DNA of 64,000 nt from Erodium maritimum (Eukaryota; Streptophyta; Magnoliopsida; Geraniales; Geraniaceae): contig OY997591.1 of the NCBI GenBank assembly GCA_963921825.1, forward strand, positions 56,894,531 through 56,958,530. The letters run 5' to 3'. A program made the translations under genes and the position numbers. The notes below the pieces were generated by a model. That model was not told the DNA's origin. It saw only the letters and a program-made list of their open reading frames with translations, and did no database searches. The number at the start of each line of letters is the position of its first letter. Positions within the stretch are counted from its first letter, which is position 1. Of this stretch, positions 23,333-36,500 are shown piece after piece.

Positions 23333-25020
23333 TGTTAGTCTTAGTGCCCGTAGTTCAATCCTAAATGTCCAAATGTATATATCATCGTTAGCAATAAAAT
23401 TAAAGCGGCTTTATATTACTTATGTGTTGGAGTAATATATCGATGTGTGCTCTGATCTATGCCCACCATGCGTATAGAACCATAGATCGAGATAGATCAC
23501 ACTCGATGGGTCCCTAGTCAACAAAGCTTCACTAGAAGCGACTAGTATGAAAGATGGCTCTTTATGGCTTACGTTCTGTTAGTCATTGGAATGAGATTCC
23601 GGAGTCTGATCATAGATATCATGTGGGACATGATATTGGACGACCCGCCCTGAATATGTGCCATAGATTAAGTCATGAACATATTCAGTGTTGTAGCTTG
23701 TCATGTATCCTTAGACCAAATAGTCTTTGTGATCGCTATGTAGTCAACAACTGAGTTTGACCTGAGCCTAACGTTGTCCGTAACAGGGCTTCCATAACGG
23801 CCGAGATTGGCTTGGGGACGGGCTACATGAGTGACACGAAAGGCGGCTAAGGGATTTATCCCTCATACTGAGGTATGGGAAAGATATCGGTTCTCGGCCG
23901 CTTGATCGAGAGTGACTGAAAGAATAGCATGGCCATGCACATGATACTGGGTATCATATCTTCAGTCATCTCACATATCAAGGAACGGTGATTGAGAATA
24001 ATAAGGATGACGGCTCTATGCCTTATCTCAATCAGGATATCGGAGTTAAAAGGATAATGACAGGGACGACGGAAAGGTTAGAATCGACAGGGTCGATTCG
24101 CTATGCAGTGTCAGGCAATACTAAAGTCTCGTTAGTTGCCACTTAAATAGGATCAAGTAAAATGGGATTTTACGTTGATCTATTGACATGCATAAACCTA
24201 AGGGTCACACCGGAGGATGAAACTCATTGACACATATATGGAGAATGGCCAAAAGGGAGTTGTCTCGGGATATGACCAAAACTGGGTTTTGGGTCATGAG
24301 CCCGTAAGTGAATAGGACTTTACGGATCGAGACAAGGCTTGGAGTCTTGGGATTGATCGCGTCGGATAATGTTGGACATTTCCGGTATGGAAGGCTTGGA
24401 GGCGATGAGCGAATCACGGGACCTCGTTGGAAATGGCCATGGGCCATGTTCCAAGAGGCCCATGAAAGGCCCATGCAACCAAGGCCCATGGAACTAATTA
24501 ATCAAGTCTTGATTAATTAGTACTAAGTAAGCAAGACCAGGATTAAGGTGTTGGTGATTCACCACCTAACCCAATCTTGTCTTGCCATACTTTGTCCTAT
24601 TTACACCTTACTTGACACCATACTTGTCCCATGCCTTTAGTTGGACAAGTATGGGTTTTGTTATGTTTAAGTCATCTTTTTTCAACATAACAAACACAAG
24701 ACAAGAATAGGAAACACATTTTCTCTCCCTCTTCCATGGCCATTTCGGGTTTGGCTAGTTTCCTCCTCCATTTTTGTGTTCTTGAGTCCTCAAAGAGAAG
24801 AACTACGTGGCTTTGATTCCCATGTGGATACGTAGGCGTCTTGGAGACTCAAGCCAATCATTCGTTAACCGGTGTTCTTGTTTTGGTAAGAACTAGTGCT
24901 GAATTTTTCTCTTGTGAATCCATTCTTTGTTAGTTGTTTCATGGTTTTAATCGTCTCTTGGTTTTCATTGATTTTCCGCTGCGAGTTGGTTCATCTCCAA
25001 CCCTACCTCGAGACCCAACA
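23333..25020 (+). repeat. Copia 5' LTR
   Basis: 1,688 bp, TG...CA, almost identical to 30100-31787 (offset 6,767). It is preceded by CACTG and followed immediately by the primer-binding site. Confidence 0.95.
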
Positions 25021-25021
25021 G

Positions 25022-25034
25022 TGGTATCAGAGCC
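25022..25034 (+). promoter_or_regulatory. Copia primer-binding site (initiator tRNA-Met)
   Basis: TGGTATCAGAGCC lies one base after the 5' LTR and is complementary to the 3' end of plant initiator tRNA-Met. Confidence 0.9.
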
Positions 25035-26939
25035 GTGCTACCTTCGGGATTCACAAGGCGGTGTTCAAAGTTTCGGTTTTGCTTGAAAGTTTCGTTTTTT
25101 GGCATGTTGTTTTGCTAAATTGTTTGATAACATGTTTTAAATTATTGTTTATGGATTTAATACATGTAAAATGATTTTTTGAAAATTATTTCAAATCTGG
25201 AAATTTTGAAAAAAGTTTGATTTTTCGGGTCTCGGGAGCGGGACTCTCGGGGAGCCGAAACCGGGACCGAACGGGGCTCCGTTGGACGGAGCTAGGCCAA
25301 GCATGACCATTGGATGGTTGATATGCCAAGGCTAAACCGTTTTGTTAGTTATGACGAGTTTGGAACCGTCATGATGAACTCGAAGATCAAATGTTCAAAA
25401 GTTTCATTTTTGAACGGTTTCGATAAACCGAGCATCAAAAAATTTCGAAACTTTGCTATTAATTAAAACCGGAAAATCACATGATGTTTGATAACATTCT
25501 TGTTTGATAACACGATGTGTGATGTGATGTTGGCATGGTGTACATAATAGCCCCGAGCTCAATTTAATTATTTATCGCTTTTCACGGCCTGCGAGCCGTT
25601 AGAGTTAACGTGTAATTATTCTTTCAAGGTGTGGTCGTCGAACCACTTGTTTGTAATATTTATTTATTCCCGACCTGCGAGTCGTGTATTAAATTGTAAT
25701 ATTTTACTCAAGACGAAGAAAGGGCGAAAAGGTCATTTGGTGGCTTTTCGGGTGTTGGCATCGGCTTGGAGTCGGTGGAGCTCAAGAAGCTAGTGGGAGT
25801 TAGTTTAGGGGGCTATTATGTGCACATTTATCGCTTTATGCTTGGTTTAGTTTATGCATGATTAATTCTATGTGTTTTAGAATTGCATGCTTAACTTTAT
25901 TTACCGAGCATATCACCTCACATGCAAAGATAAAATTGGAATTTTAATCCTTGTGTGTGAACCCTTAGAACCGTCATTGCATTGGATGTAGTTGACGGGT
26001 TCAAAGGAAGAATTACATTGGATGTAATTTGAGGCATCATTGCATTTGGAATGTAGTTGATGTGCTCATCGCATCTAGGATGTGCCAAAGTTTTGAACAC
26101 AACTGGACAAGTAAAAGCGGGTCATGTCCGATACCTCCCAATCATCAACACCTTACTACCTCCCCGTCCTATGGTTGTCGTGCGCATTAGCGGAGCATCC
26201 ATGGGGAAGCGGGGTAGTAGGTTTGGACGACATATGTGGGTGTCGTGCGCATTAGCGGAGCACCTACATAGTGACGAGCCATAGTTGAAAATTGGTGGAC
26301 CCGACTACGATTCTCGGCCTGAGGTTGAGCTAGGGTAACAGATAGGGTAAGCCGTGTACATAAGTACATACCCTAGCCAAGAGTCACATTGGATGTGATT
26401 GGATGGAGTCCTACCTACATAGCTCGATTAAGTGGTGAGCATTAGTTCAGCTTAATCGAGTGAATCAAGGATCTTGGTTTCAGATTCTAAAGGTTTAGAA
26501 TCGATTGTTGGTGTTTAAGCTTGATCTTCATAAAATTTATTCAGTTTACTGATTGAATTTTATCTGTTGTAGATCAAATGGCAAATTCAGCGAACATTAA
26601 TAGTTTGTCATTAAAAACCATTCTTGACAGGGTCAAGCTAAATGGGACAAACTATTTGGACTGGTACAGAATTTTGAGGATAGTCCTCAAGTCTGAACGC
26701 AAAGAATATGTCCTTGACAAGGCTGTCTCTAAGACCATATCAGAGTTACATGAAGTGTCATTAATTGCTGAGAAGAATATATCAGGGATCTGGGATCCAA
26801 GGATATTCTGATGGTCAACAAGGGAATTGGAAGTGGCAAGGGCGGGGCCCATGCGCACTTGGCAGGAAAGATGAGACACATGAGAATGTCTGCTTCTACT
26901 GCCAATAGCCTGGTCATTGGAACCGGAATTATAGGAAGT

Positions 26940-27090
26940 TCACGGCTGATCTGAAGAAGGGCAGTGGGACTGCGCCTTCATCAAATAACGTGGATGATCT
27001 GAAGAAGGGCAGTAGGACTGCGCCTTCATCAGGAAACCTGGATGATCTAAGGAAGGGCGGTGGGACCGTGCCTTCATCCGGTATTAACTC
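26940..27090 (+). repeat. Three ~51-bp tandem repeats in Copia gag/protease spacer
   Basis: Units containing GATCTGAAGAAGGGCAGT and ACTGCGCCTTCATC follow the zinc-knuckle region, the third more diverged. They encode a DDLKKGSRTAPSSG-like repeated linker. Confidence 0.85.
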
Positions 27091-30079
27091 TATAGAGCTA
27101 CATCTCTCTACTTCCAAAGATTCATGGGTATTAGATACCAGGACTGAATCTCACACATGCACTTATATATGGTGGCTGAAAGTAGGAGAGGTTTGGAAAG
27201 CACGAAGTGGACCTCAGAGTTGTGGCAACTGCTGTAGGATCCATGAGTTTTGCTTTGCCAAGAGGCCTTGTTTTAGTACTGTATAATGTATATTGCATAC
27301 CTACTTTTAGTAGGAATATTATATCTGTATCCGTGTTTGACAAGGAAGGATATAATGTTAATATTGGAAATGGAGTTTTCAATGTTCTATGCAATGATAT
27401 GTTTTATACCAGTACTGACTTGGTTGGAGGATTGTACATATTAGATATGGGTAACAATGCCTCAAGTTCTATATATTCCGTTAATACCAAGAGGTCTAAA
27501 TCCAACGATTTAAACCTAACTCTGTTATGGCACTGTCATTTATGTCGCATAAACAAGAAGCACCTATCAGCACTTCAGAAGTGCGGACTTTCAGGTTCAT
27601 TCGAATTCCATTCGATCGATAGGTGCAAGGTTTGTTTGATGGCCAAAATGACTAAAGTGCCCTTTTATCGATCGCGATGAAAGGGCGGGTGAATTATTGG
27701 GGCTGATACACTCGAATGTGTGTAGACCAATAACTTCACTTGCCAGGAGGGGTTTTAGCTACTTTATCACATTTACTGATGATTACAGTAAATATGGTTA
27801 TGTCTATTCGCTGAGACATAAGTCTGAAGCTTTTGATAAATTCAAAGAGTTTAAGATTAAAGTAGAAAACCAGTTGGACAAAGGTATTAAGGCACTTCGA
27901 TTGGATCGAGGTGGAAAATACTTGACCACAGAGTTATTAGATCATCTAAAAGAGAATGGGATCCTTTTGGAATGGACTCCTCTTGGGACACTGTAGATGA
28001 AAGGTGTAGCCAAACGGAGAAATCGGACATTGTTAGACAATGGTCCGTTCCATTATTAGTTGGACTGATCTCCCAATCTCTTTCTGGGATTATGCTCTAG
28101 AGACGACCGCATTCATAGTGAATCGGGCTTCGACGAAGGGTGTGGAAGGGACACCATTTTAAAATGATATGGGATGATGCCCGCTTTGTCCTTCCTAAAG
28201 ATTTGTGGTTGCGAGGCTTATGTGAAACATTTGGTTTCGACTAAGCTCGAACCAAGATCTGAGATATGCACCTTCGTGTGGTATCCCAAAGCAACAAGGG
28301 GATACTATTTCTACAATCCCAGTGAGAACATGGTGTTCGTCGCTTGGGGTGGGGTCTTTATGGAAAAGAAGTTTTGTTTCCAAAGACGTCATTGGGAGGA
28401 CTGTGCATCTCGAAGAAATTCAGGATGGTACAGATCTGTCTAAACCAATTGGCTACCCAGTAGAAAGGAGCCAGAGATTGTCGTAGAGTAAGAACCAATT
28501 CCTGTTACAATTCCGGAAGGTCCAAGGCGATTTGAAAGGATCAATCTTCCACCTCCAAGATATGGTATCCGGAGGTGACAATGAAGTCATGGTGGATCAC
28601 GATGATCCAGCCACCTTTCAGGAAGTCGTGGATGGGCCCAACTCCGAGTTATGGCTGGGAGCCATGAGGGAGGAAATGCAATCCATGTCGGACAACCGAG
28701 TCTGGGAACCGTTTGATCCCATCACTGGTGTGAGGACCATCGGATGCAAATGGATCTTCAAGGTGAAGATGGACATGGATGGCAACCCTCTGACCTACAA
28801 AGCTCAACTGGTGGCGAAAGGTTATAGGCATGGATTGACTATGAGGAAACCTTCTCCTTAGTGGCTATGGTCAAAATCGATCCAAATTCTTCTTGACATA
28901 ACTGCGTATCATAATTACGAGATATGGCAAGTGGATGTCAAAACCGCTTTCCTAAATGGAAATTTGACTGAGTACGTTTATATGTCTCGGCCCAAAGGTT
29001 TTGACGATCCGAAGAATAAAGGAAAGATTTATAAGTTGTTGAAATCCATTTATGGATTGAAACGAACTTCTCGGAGTTGGATCCTTCGTTTTGATGAAGC
29101 TGTAATTGGATTTGGCTTAATCAAGAACGAGGATGAATCTTGCGTTTATAAGAAGGCTAGTGGGAGCAATATTACCTTTCTGGTTCTCATTGAAAACGAC
29201 ATCCCAACCTTGCACGAGACTAAAGCTTGGTTGTGGAAGTGTTTTTCAATAAAGGACTTAGGCGATGCTTCTCATATCTTAAGGATTAAGATATGTAGAG
29301 ATCGCACCAAGAGGGTCTTGGATTTAAGTCAGGGAACCTATGTGAACAAGGCATTGAGTAGGTTCTTAATGCTCGATTCAAAGAAAGGACTCTTACCCAC
29401 TAGTCATGGCATTCATCTCAGCAAGACTCAGTGTCCTAAGACACCTGATGAGCTGAAAAGGATGATGAGAATCCTATGCGCCTGGGGGCAGGATCGATCA
29501 TATATGCCATGGCATGTATGAGACCAGACGTCTCGTAAGCCTTATGTTGTACCAGTAGACATCATTCTAACCTGGGGGAAAGATGATGCTGAACTAGTCG
29601 TCGAAGGATGAGTAGACGCTAGTTTTCCAAGACAAATCCAGATGACTTTAGAAGTCAATCAGGATATGTGTTTACGCTGAATGGTAGAGCTTTAGCTGGG
29701 AAAGCGTAAAGCAAGATACCATTGCCGAATCTACGACAGAGGCCAAGTACATGGATGCTGCAGAGGCAGCTAAGGAGGCTATGTGGATTTGCAAATTCAT
29801 GGCAGGGCTGGGTGTAATTAAAAACCCATCCAGTCCGGTGAATCCATTTTGCGACAACACAAGGGCCATTGCGCAAGCTAAAAGCCTAGATCGCATAACA
29901 AATCCAAACATGTACTGCGGCGTATCCACCTCATCAGATAAATACTGAACTGAGGTGAAGTGAAGATAACCGATATTGCAACAGATGATAACATAGCCAA
30001 CCCTTTGACTAAGGCAGTGTCACTGCCTGAACATGTTAGACATGTAAAGTCGATGGGGACATATTGGAGTTTAGATTGG

Positions 30080-30099
30080 AACTAGGGCAAGTGGGAGAT
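30080..30099 (+). promoter_or_regulatory. Copia polypurine tract
   Basis: The purine-rich AACTAGGGCAAGTGGGAGAT directly precedes the 3' LTR at 30100, the place where plus-strand priming occurs in this class. Confidence 0.75.
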
Positions 30100-31787
30100 T
30101 GTTAGTCTTAGTGCCCGTAGTTCAATCCTAAATGTCCAAATGTATATATCATCGTTAGCAATAAAATTAAAGCGGCTTTATATTACTTATGTGTTGGAGT
30201 AATATATCGATGTGTGCTCTGATCTATGCCCACCATGCGTATAGAACCATAGATCGAGATAGATCACACTCGATGGGTCCCTAGTCAACAAAGCTTCACT
30301 AGAAGCGACTAGTATGAAAGATGGCTCTTTATGGCTTACGTTCTGTTAGTCATTGGAATGAGATTCCGGAGTCTGATCATAGATATCATGTGGGACATGA
30401 TATTGGACGACCCGCCCTGAATATGTGCCATAGATTAAGTCATGAACATATTCAGTGTTGTAGCTTGTCATGTATCCTTAGACCAAAGAGTCTTTGTGAT
30501 CGCTATGTAGTCAACAACTGAGTTTGACCTGAGCCTAACGTTGTCCGTAACAGGGCTTCCATAACGGCCGAGATTGGCTTGGGGACGGGCTACATGAGTG
30601 ACACGAAAGGCGGCTAAGGGATTTATCCCTCATACTGAGGTATGGGAAAGATATCGGTTCTCGGCCGCTTGATCGAGAGTGACTGAAAGAATAGCATGGC
30701 CATGCACATGATACTGGGTATCATATCTTCAGTCATCTCACATATCAAGGAACGATGATTGAGAATAATAAGGATGACGGCTCTATGCCTTATCTCAATC
30801 AGGATATCGGAGATAAAAGGATAATGACAGGGACGACGGAAAGGTTAGAATCGACAGGGTCGATTCGCTATGCAGTGTCAGGCAATACTAAAGTCTCGTT
30901 AGTTGCCACTTAAATAGGATCAAGTAAAATGGGATTTTACGTTGATCTATTGACATGCATAAACCTAAGGGTCACACCGGAGGATGAAACTCATTGACAC
31001 ATATATGGAGAATGGCCAAAAGGGAGTTGTCTCGGGATATGACCAAAACTGGGTTTTGGGTCATGAGCCCGTAAGTGAATAGGACTTTACGGATCGAGAC
31101 AAGGCTTGGAGTCTTGGGATTGATCGCGTCGGATAATGTTGGACATTTCCGGTATGGAAGGCTTGGAGGCGATGAGCGAATCACGGGACCTCGTTGGAAA
31201 TGGCCATGGGCCATGTTCCAAGAGGCCCATGAAAGGCCCATGCAACCAAGGCCCATGGAACTAATTAATCAAGTCTTGATTAATTAGTACTAAGTAAGCA
31301 AGACAAGGATTAAGGTGTTGGTGATTCACCACCTAACCCAATCTTGTCTTGCCATACTTTGTCCTATTTACACCTTACTTGACACCATACTTGTCCCATG
31401 CCTTTAGTTGGACAAGTATGGGTTTTGTTATGTTTAAGTCATCTTTTTTCAACATAACAAACACAAGACAAGAATAGGAAACACATTTTCTCTCCCTCTT
31501 CCATGGCCATTTCGGGTTTGGCTAGTTTCCTCCTCCATTTTTGTGTTCTTGAGTCCTCAAAGAGAAGAACTACGTGGCTTTGATTCCCATGTGGATACGT
31601 AGGCGTCTTGGAGACTCAAGCCAATCATTCGTTAACCGGTGTTCTTGTTTTGGTAAGAACTAGTGCTGAATTTTTCTCTTGTGAATCCATTCTTTGTTAG
31701 TTGTTTCATGGTTTTAATCGTCTCTTGGTTTTCATTGATTTTCCGCTGCGAGTTGGTTCATCTCCAACCCTACCTCGAGACCCAACA
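30100..31787 (+). repeat. Copia 3' LTR
   Basis: 1,688 bp, ending CCAACA and followed by the target duplication CACTG at 31788-31792. Confidence 0.95.
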
Positions 31788-32420
31788 CACTGATACATGA
31801 AAGAGCGTTCCTATACAAGAAACCTCGACATCCTAACATGTGAGCAAACCAGATGTACAATGAATGAGCGTTCCTATGATAGGAACCTCAGCAACCCAAC
31901 GAAGGCGCAATCCAAACAAACAAGGTCTAAAACCTAGATTTTACAAACATTAAGCTCAAAAATAGGAAATGAAACTCACTAACACCCAAATTTTACAACC
32001 ATGAAGCACTGTCAAGTGATGAAGGTTTTGAACCCGAATTTTCTAACCACGAAGACCGAAACAGTCCTCATTACACCCTAATCCAGTTCTTGGGAAAAGA
32101 GCAATGAAAAATGAGAACAAGTACACCTCACCTGATAGAGATGAGAGAGCCGGGGAGCTTGAGCAGCATGAGCGACTGAACCAGAACCGCTACAATCATC
32201 AACCAAAAGGTCGAGAAAAGAGTCCCTTACCGGAACTAGATAAAGGCACCGGAAACATCGATAGGGACGCACCCAAGGTCAGCTCGATTATGAACGGAGG
32301 AGCTCAAACTCAATCCCCGAAACCCAATTCCGGCCTACACCAAGAAAAGGCCAAAAGGGGGAGGATCGATATTTCTACCAAGAACGAGCACGAACTTCCA
32401 AGTAGGCAGCCGCAAGACAT

Positions 32421-32820
32421 CACTTCTAGGGATCCAGGGCTGAAATCGAGCTGAGCGTTCCAAACCGTGACCGGTAATCCCTCGGCGGCCAACACTAAGC
32501 GAGGACCCTAAGGGTAAGGCCTGTAATTATACCGAGCACAAACCAACCCGAACCCGAACAGATCTGAAACCACAGCCAACAAAGAAGCACAGCATCACGA
32601 CCGAGTTTCCGACCAATACACTTCAACAAACAGGCAGCAGGAAGTCAACACTTCCGGGGATCCGAGGTTGGACTCGAGCTGAGCGTTCCGAAACCGAGAC
32701 CGGTAACCCCTCTCCGACCAACACCAAACGAGGACCCGAAGGGAAAGGCCTATAATTATACCGAGCATGAGCATGTCTGTACCCGAACAGAGCAGACACT
32801 AAAGCCTGTAGAGAAGCGGA
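32421..32820. repeat. Two ~220-bp tandem monomers in the non-LTR element 5' region
   Basis: The block with GGATCC, CGAGCTGAGCGTTCC, CGAGGACCC, AAGGCCT and ATAATTATACCGAGCA occurs starting about 32428 and again about 32648, with roughly 80 percent identity by eye. L1 elements of animals sometimes carry promoter monomers; whether this is similar is inference. Confidence 0.7.
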
Positions 32821-33030
32821 ACGCCACCACCGAGTTGTTGATCATCGCGACGACGGGGGACGAGACCAGATTCACAACGAATCAAAGATCCAAACGATTA
32901 AGAAACGCTTTGCACGATAAATCTGAAACAAACCGCTAGAGGGCCATCACGAACGAAGAACAACAACCCTACTTCCACCACTACACCACCGACCGAAGAC
33001 TAACGCCTCCACGAACTTGGGATCCACTGT

Positions 33031-33500
33031 GTGGATAAAGCTTGTGATCGTATAACTTTATACATACATGATACATTCTTACGTAATATACGTCTTGTTG
33101 AAGTCCTGTAATATTTCCTTAAGAGGAGGTATTTATCTGTCATAATATTTCTCTAGCTACGCTTTACGATGAAAAACATGACTGAATTGCAGACAATCAG
33201 TGGGAGCACAAACAGATATGAAATATCAGCATTCTCAGCAGCTGTAACCAAATGATCTGAGGTAGAATAAATATAGATATGTTGATTCAGAGCTTAACAT
33301 AATACAAGGCCTTTCATTCTGAGACAAACATAAACTTCATTTGGTTCTTATCATGCAATTCAATAAACAGCTAGACAGATTGAAAGACTAGGCTCTTAAA
33401 GCATCATCATATGTAGATGTAGCATACAAGAATACACAAACCAATTTGTATGGGAAAAAATCAGCTAGTTACATTCATTTACAATCTGTTCATCTAATGG
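33031..33500. other. 3' flank of the DUF3754 gene
   Basis: AT-rich DNA downstream of the stop codon at 33501-33503 (gene on minus strand) that presumably holds its 3' UTR. Nothing else is recognised. Confidence 0.4.
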
Positions 33501-36500
33501 TCAACTGAGCAAACCATTCCATCGTTCTTTGAGGGCTTCATAAGCATCCGGACAAGGAACAGCCTGCAGTAGGAGTCTCCCATACACATCCCTTTCTGTC
33601 ACTAAACCCAATCTAATCAATGTCTCCATTGCCTTGTCAATCGGCATTTCGACCTGCAGGAATTTATGTTAAACCAGCTAGTTAACATTGAAGTCAGCAT
33701 TATGATTCATGATCTACATTACCTTTTTCTTCAAAACATCATACAAAAATCTCTCGCATTCATCTCCAACGGTTTGCCTAACAAAGAACTGCTGTGTACA
33801 AACAAAACAACGCTTATGTCATATTTGCACAAAATCAAGATGCTCAACTACTATAAATCCTTTGGAGTTGTTTCGCTACCTGCCCTTTATTTGCTTTAAG
33901 CATCATTGCATATGCTAAAATGGCTTCCTTGTACTGACATAATAGCAGAAGAAGACAAATGAATCAAAATATTTCATGGAAACTAAATTTCACCAAAGTA
34001 ATTGGATCTTCTTATTAGTCCAATCAAATGTTAGGATGTTAATGAACTTAGATATTATTCTCAAACATGATCTTAAAATTTCTTTAGCTTCTTTAAGAGA
34101 AATCAGAATTGACTGGCTAGATGAAGTGGTCAAATACTTCTTCTGTTGCAATTAAGCATCGTCTTAATGTGTACCAGAAAGATTCTTACTTGTTGCTGTT
34201 CTGAAGCATCTAGAAGAAAATGAATTGAGCCAAAGCCACTTGCCAAGGTCTTCTCGTAAAGCGTCCGGTTGACCAGTAGCTACAAAAAAGGGGTTTTCAA
34301 ACAAATTAATATATGAATCTCGAAGAATTTTGCAACCGGGCTATATAACGGATCGGACTCCACAACTAAAAGGTTAACCTTATGGTGGGGTTTGATTTTT
34401 TATATTTTTATTCGATGTGAGACTTTATACTAGGTAACAAACGGGCCACGTGGCACAAATCAACCATACAATGAGGAATTTTAAAATCTGACTGACTACA
34501 TATATATGTCATACTCCACGGCTAAAAAAAAGCAAAACTTTATATGCAGCTCTTATTTTCTCTTTGTATTCGATATGACTTTATACTCGAACAGATTTCG
34601 TAGACATGATAGAGATGAGAATTATTACAATTGTCATATGTTCCATGACTTAATAAGAAAGGCTTGATCTTTCAAAAAAATAAAATAAGAAAGGCTTGTT
34701 AACTCACTTGATATCTATCCCATGTCTGCTTGTACCCCAAAACCACACGACTTGTGTATAGTATCAGAGCACCAGTAGCAACTACATCAAGGAATACTGC
34801 GGATCTGTACTGCCAGAAAGAAGAGAATAAGAAGAAAATAATAAAAACGTGATATTTTATTCAATGTGACTACCTGGACTACCTATTACCAGCAGTGCTA
34901 GAAATAACAAAAAACGAAAATTATCATAAATATATCTTTTTGCAAACACTTAGATGCTTAGTATTGAGAGAAAATTAGTATATAAATAAATAAATCCTTT
35001 ACACCATGTGTATTCAACTATATACATGTCTAGTTGCAAGTTTTTACCACATTTGTAGTAATAGTTGAAGTAAACTTAGGGTTTTAGTTTATTGGGAAGA
35101 TATCAGATTGGTACCCTTAACTATACGTTTTTAACACATTGGTACCCTTAACTAATTTAATCACTAAAAAGGTACCTTAAGTTTCCAATCAGTAACACGT
35201 TAGTGTTTTCTGTCCATCCTTAAACTTTCAAAAAATGACAAAAATACCCATCTAAGTTCTAACCCTAATTTTTCTTTTACCTTATTTCTTCTACGCAACC
35301 TTCATCTCCCCCATTTTATTTCATACATACGCCTCCTTCATTTTGTTTCTCCTTCATGTTGTTTCTTTCCCAGCCTTCATCTCCACCACCATGACCATTT
35401 TCCGTCCAAAAATGGATGGAAAACACTAAAGTGTTACTGATTGGAAACTTAAGGTACCTTTTTAGTGATTAAATTAGTTAAGGGTACCAATGTGTTAAAA
35501 ACGTATTGTTAAGGGTACCAATCTGATATTTTCCCTAGTTTATTCCCTGTTTATAAACTTAGGATATCCCACTGAAGGTTGATGGATGAGAAGGGGCAGG
35601 TTAAAGTTACCTTTCATATGAACAATATAACACTTGGAGCTACATATATATTCCAAAAGGAAATATAATAATGGACAACAAACTTACAGTGATAATATGT
35701 CCTCGAATTTGTAGTTTATAAAGTATGCTGATAGTCCCAATATTGTGGCAATGTCCAGACGTACCTACAGGTAGATTTCACAATGTCTTACTAAAGCTTA
35801 AAGAGTAAAGATCTTGAAAGAATATCCTTAGTTCACCTAAAACATCAATAAGAGATGCCAATTCGACCATGCTAGTATGCATATCTTTTCAAAAGAAACA
35901 ATGCAAGGTTAGTTGTTCGGGTTGTCACTTCAGATTCAAGTGGGGACTCAAACCCAACCCTTTCAGAAAGAGGGTGTTAGGAGCTTTGATAACGGTTAGC
36001 GGTTACAAAATATAATTGTATTATGTGTCATTTATACAAAAACTCTTCATTTTTGCTTTCAATAAGGGTCTTTGCATATTCCTTAGGATGATATGTGTAT
36101 ATATAGCCTCTGGCAGAAGAAATAAATCATGGAGTTTTTAGCAGTTAATTAGTATACTGAGGTTACCGTCACTAGTTGTGTGGATGCAAAGAAGGGTTAC
36201 CGGGTCTTAAACCCAAGACTATAACAATTTGGTATCAAAGCCAGTTGTGATGAAAGATCATAGGAGTCTTCGTGAACAATTCGTGGAGTTCTTCTTGAAG
36301 GACTATCGGGCTGACAAGCTAGCGGCTGAGACAAGACAACAAAACATGATGAATCAGCTTCAACAGATTACCAGCTCGTTGCTTCCAGGACAAGTCGAGA
36401 CCAGTGAAGCGACCCACCATAACAACCAGCAGAGACACGCATAGGATGGTGTAGAGCAAGGAAACCCGGGTGACCAGGGCACAGAAAACATACCCCGGTA

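Larger units (their letters stand above)
23333..31787 (+). mobile_element. Ty1-Copia LTR retrotransposon, young, internally broken
   Basis: It has two 1,688-bp LTRs (23333-25020 and 30100-31787), TGTTAG...CCAACA ends, a flanking 5-bp duplication CACTG (23328-23332 and 31788-31792), a primer-binding site TGGTATCAGAGC at 25022 and a purine tract just before 30100. Parts in Copia order are: long leader (25021-26577), gag (from about 26578; UBN2-type LNGTNYLDWYRILRIVL), protease-spacer region, integrase (about 27500-28200), reverse transcriptase (about 28530-29500; DVKTAFLNGNL) and RNase H (about 29650-29950). The LTRs differ at about four positions by eye, implying insertion well under half a million years ago at usual plant rates. 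The interior is broken in several (roughly half a dozen or more) places, so it is a non-autonomous fossil. The lineage was not assigned. Confidence 0.93.
23185..33030 (-). mobile_element. ~1.4-kb non-LTR element, minus strand, interrupted by Copia
   Basis: The left edge is a T-run followed by the complement of AAATTTGCATCTGCTCATAA (poly-A 3' end). After removing the Copia insertion (23333-31787 plus one CACTG duplication) the two halves join into about 1.4 kb. The 5' half (32000-33030) is GC-rich and has two ~220-bp tandem monomers; the 3' half contains the repeated word AGGAACGCTC. Like 18751-20166 it has an L1-like 3' end and no reverse transcriptase. A target duplication was not identified and the 5' limit is approximate. 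Confidence 0.5.

Noticed and set aside
24205-24489. 94-codon minus-strand ORF, repeated at 30972-31256
   Set aside because: It is present in both Copia LTRs because they are duplicates; no domain and antisense to the element.
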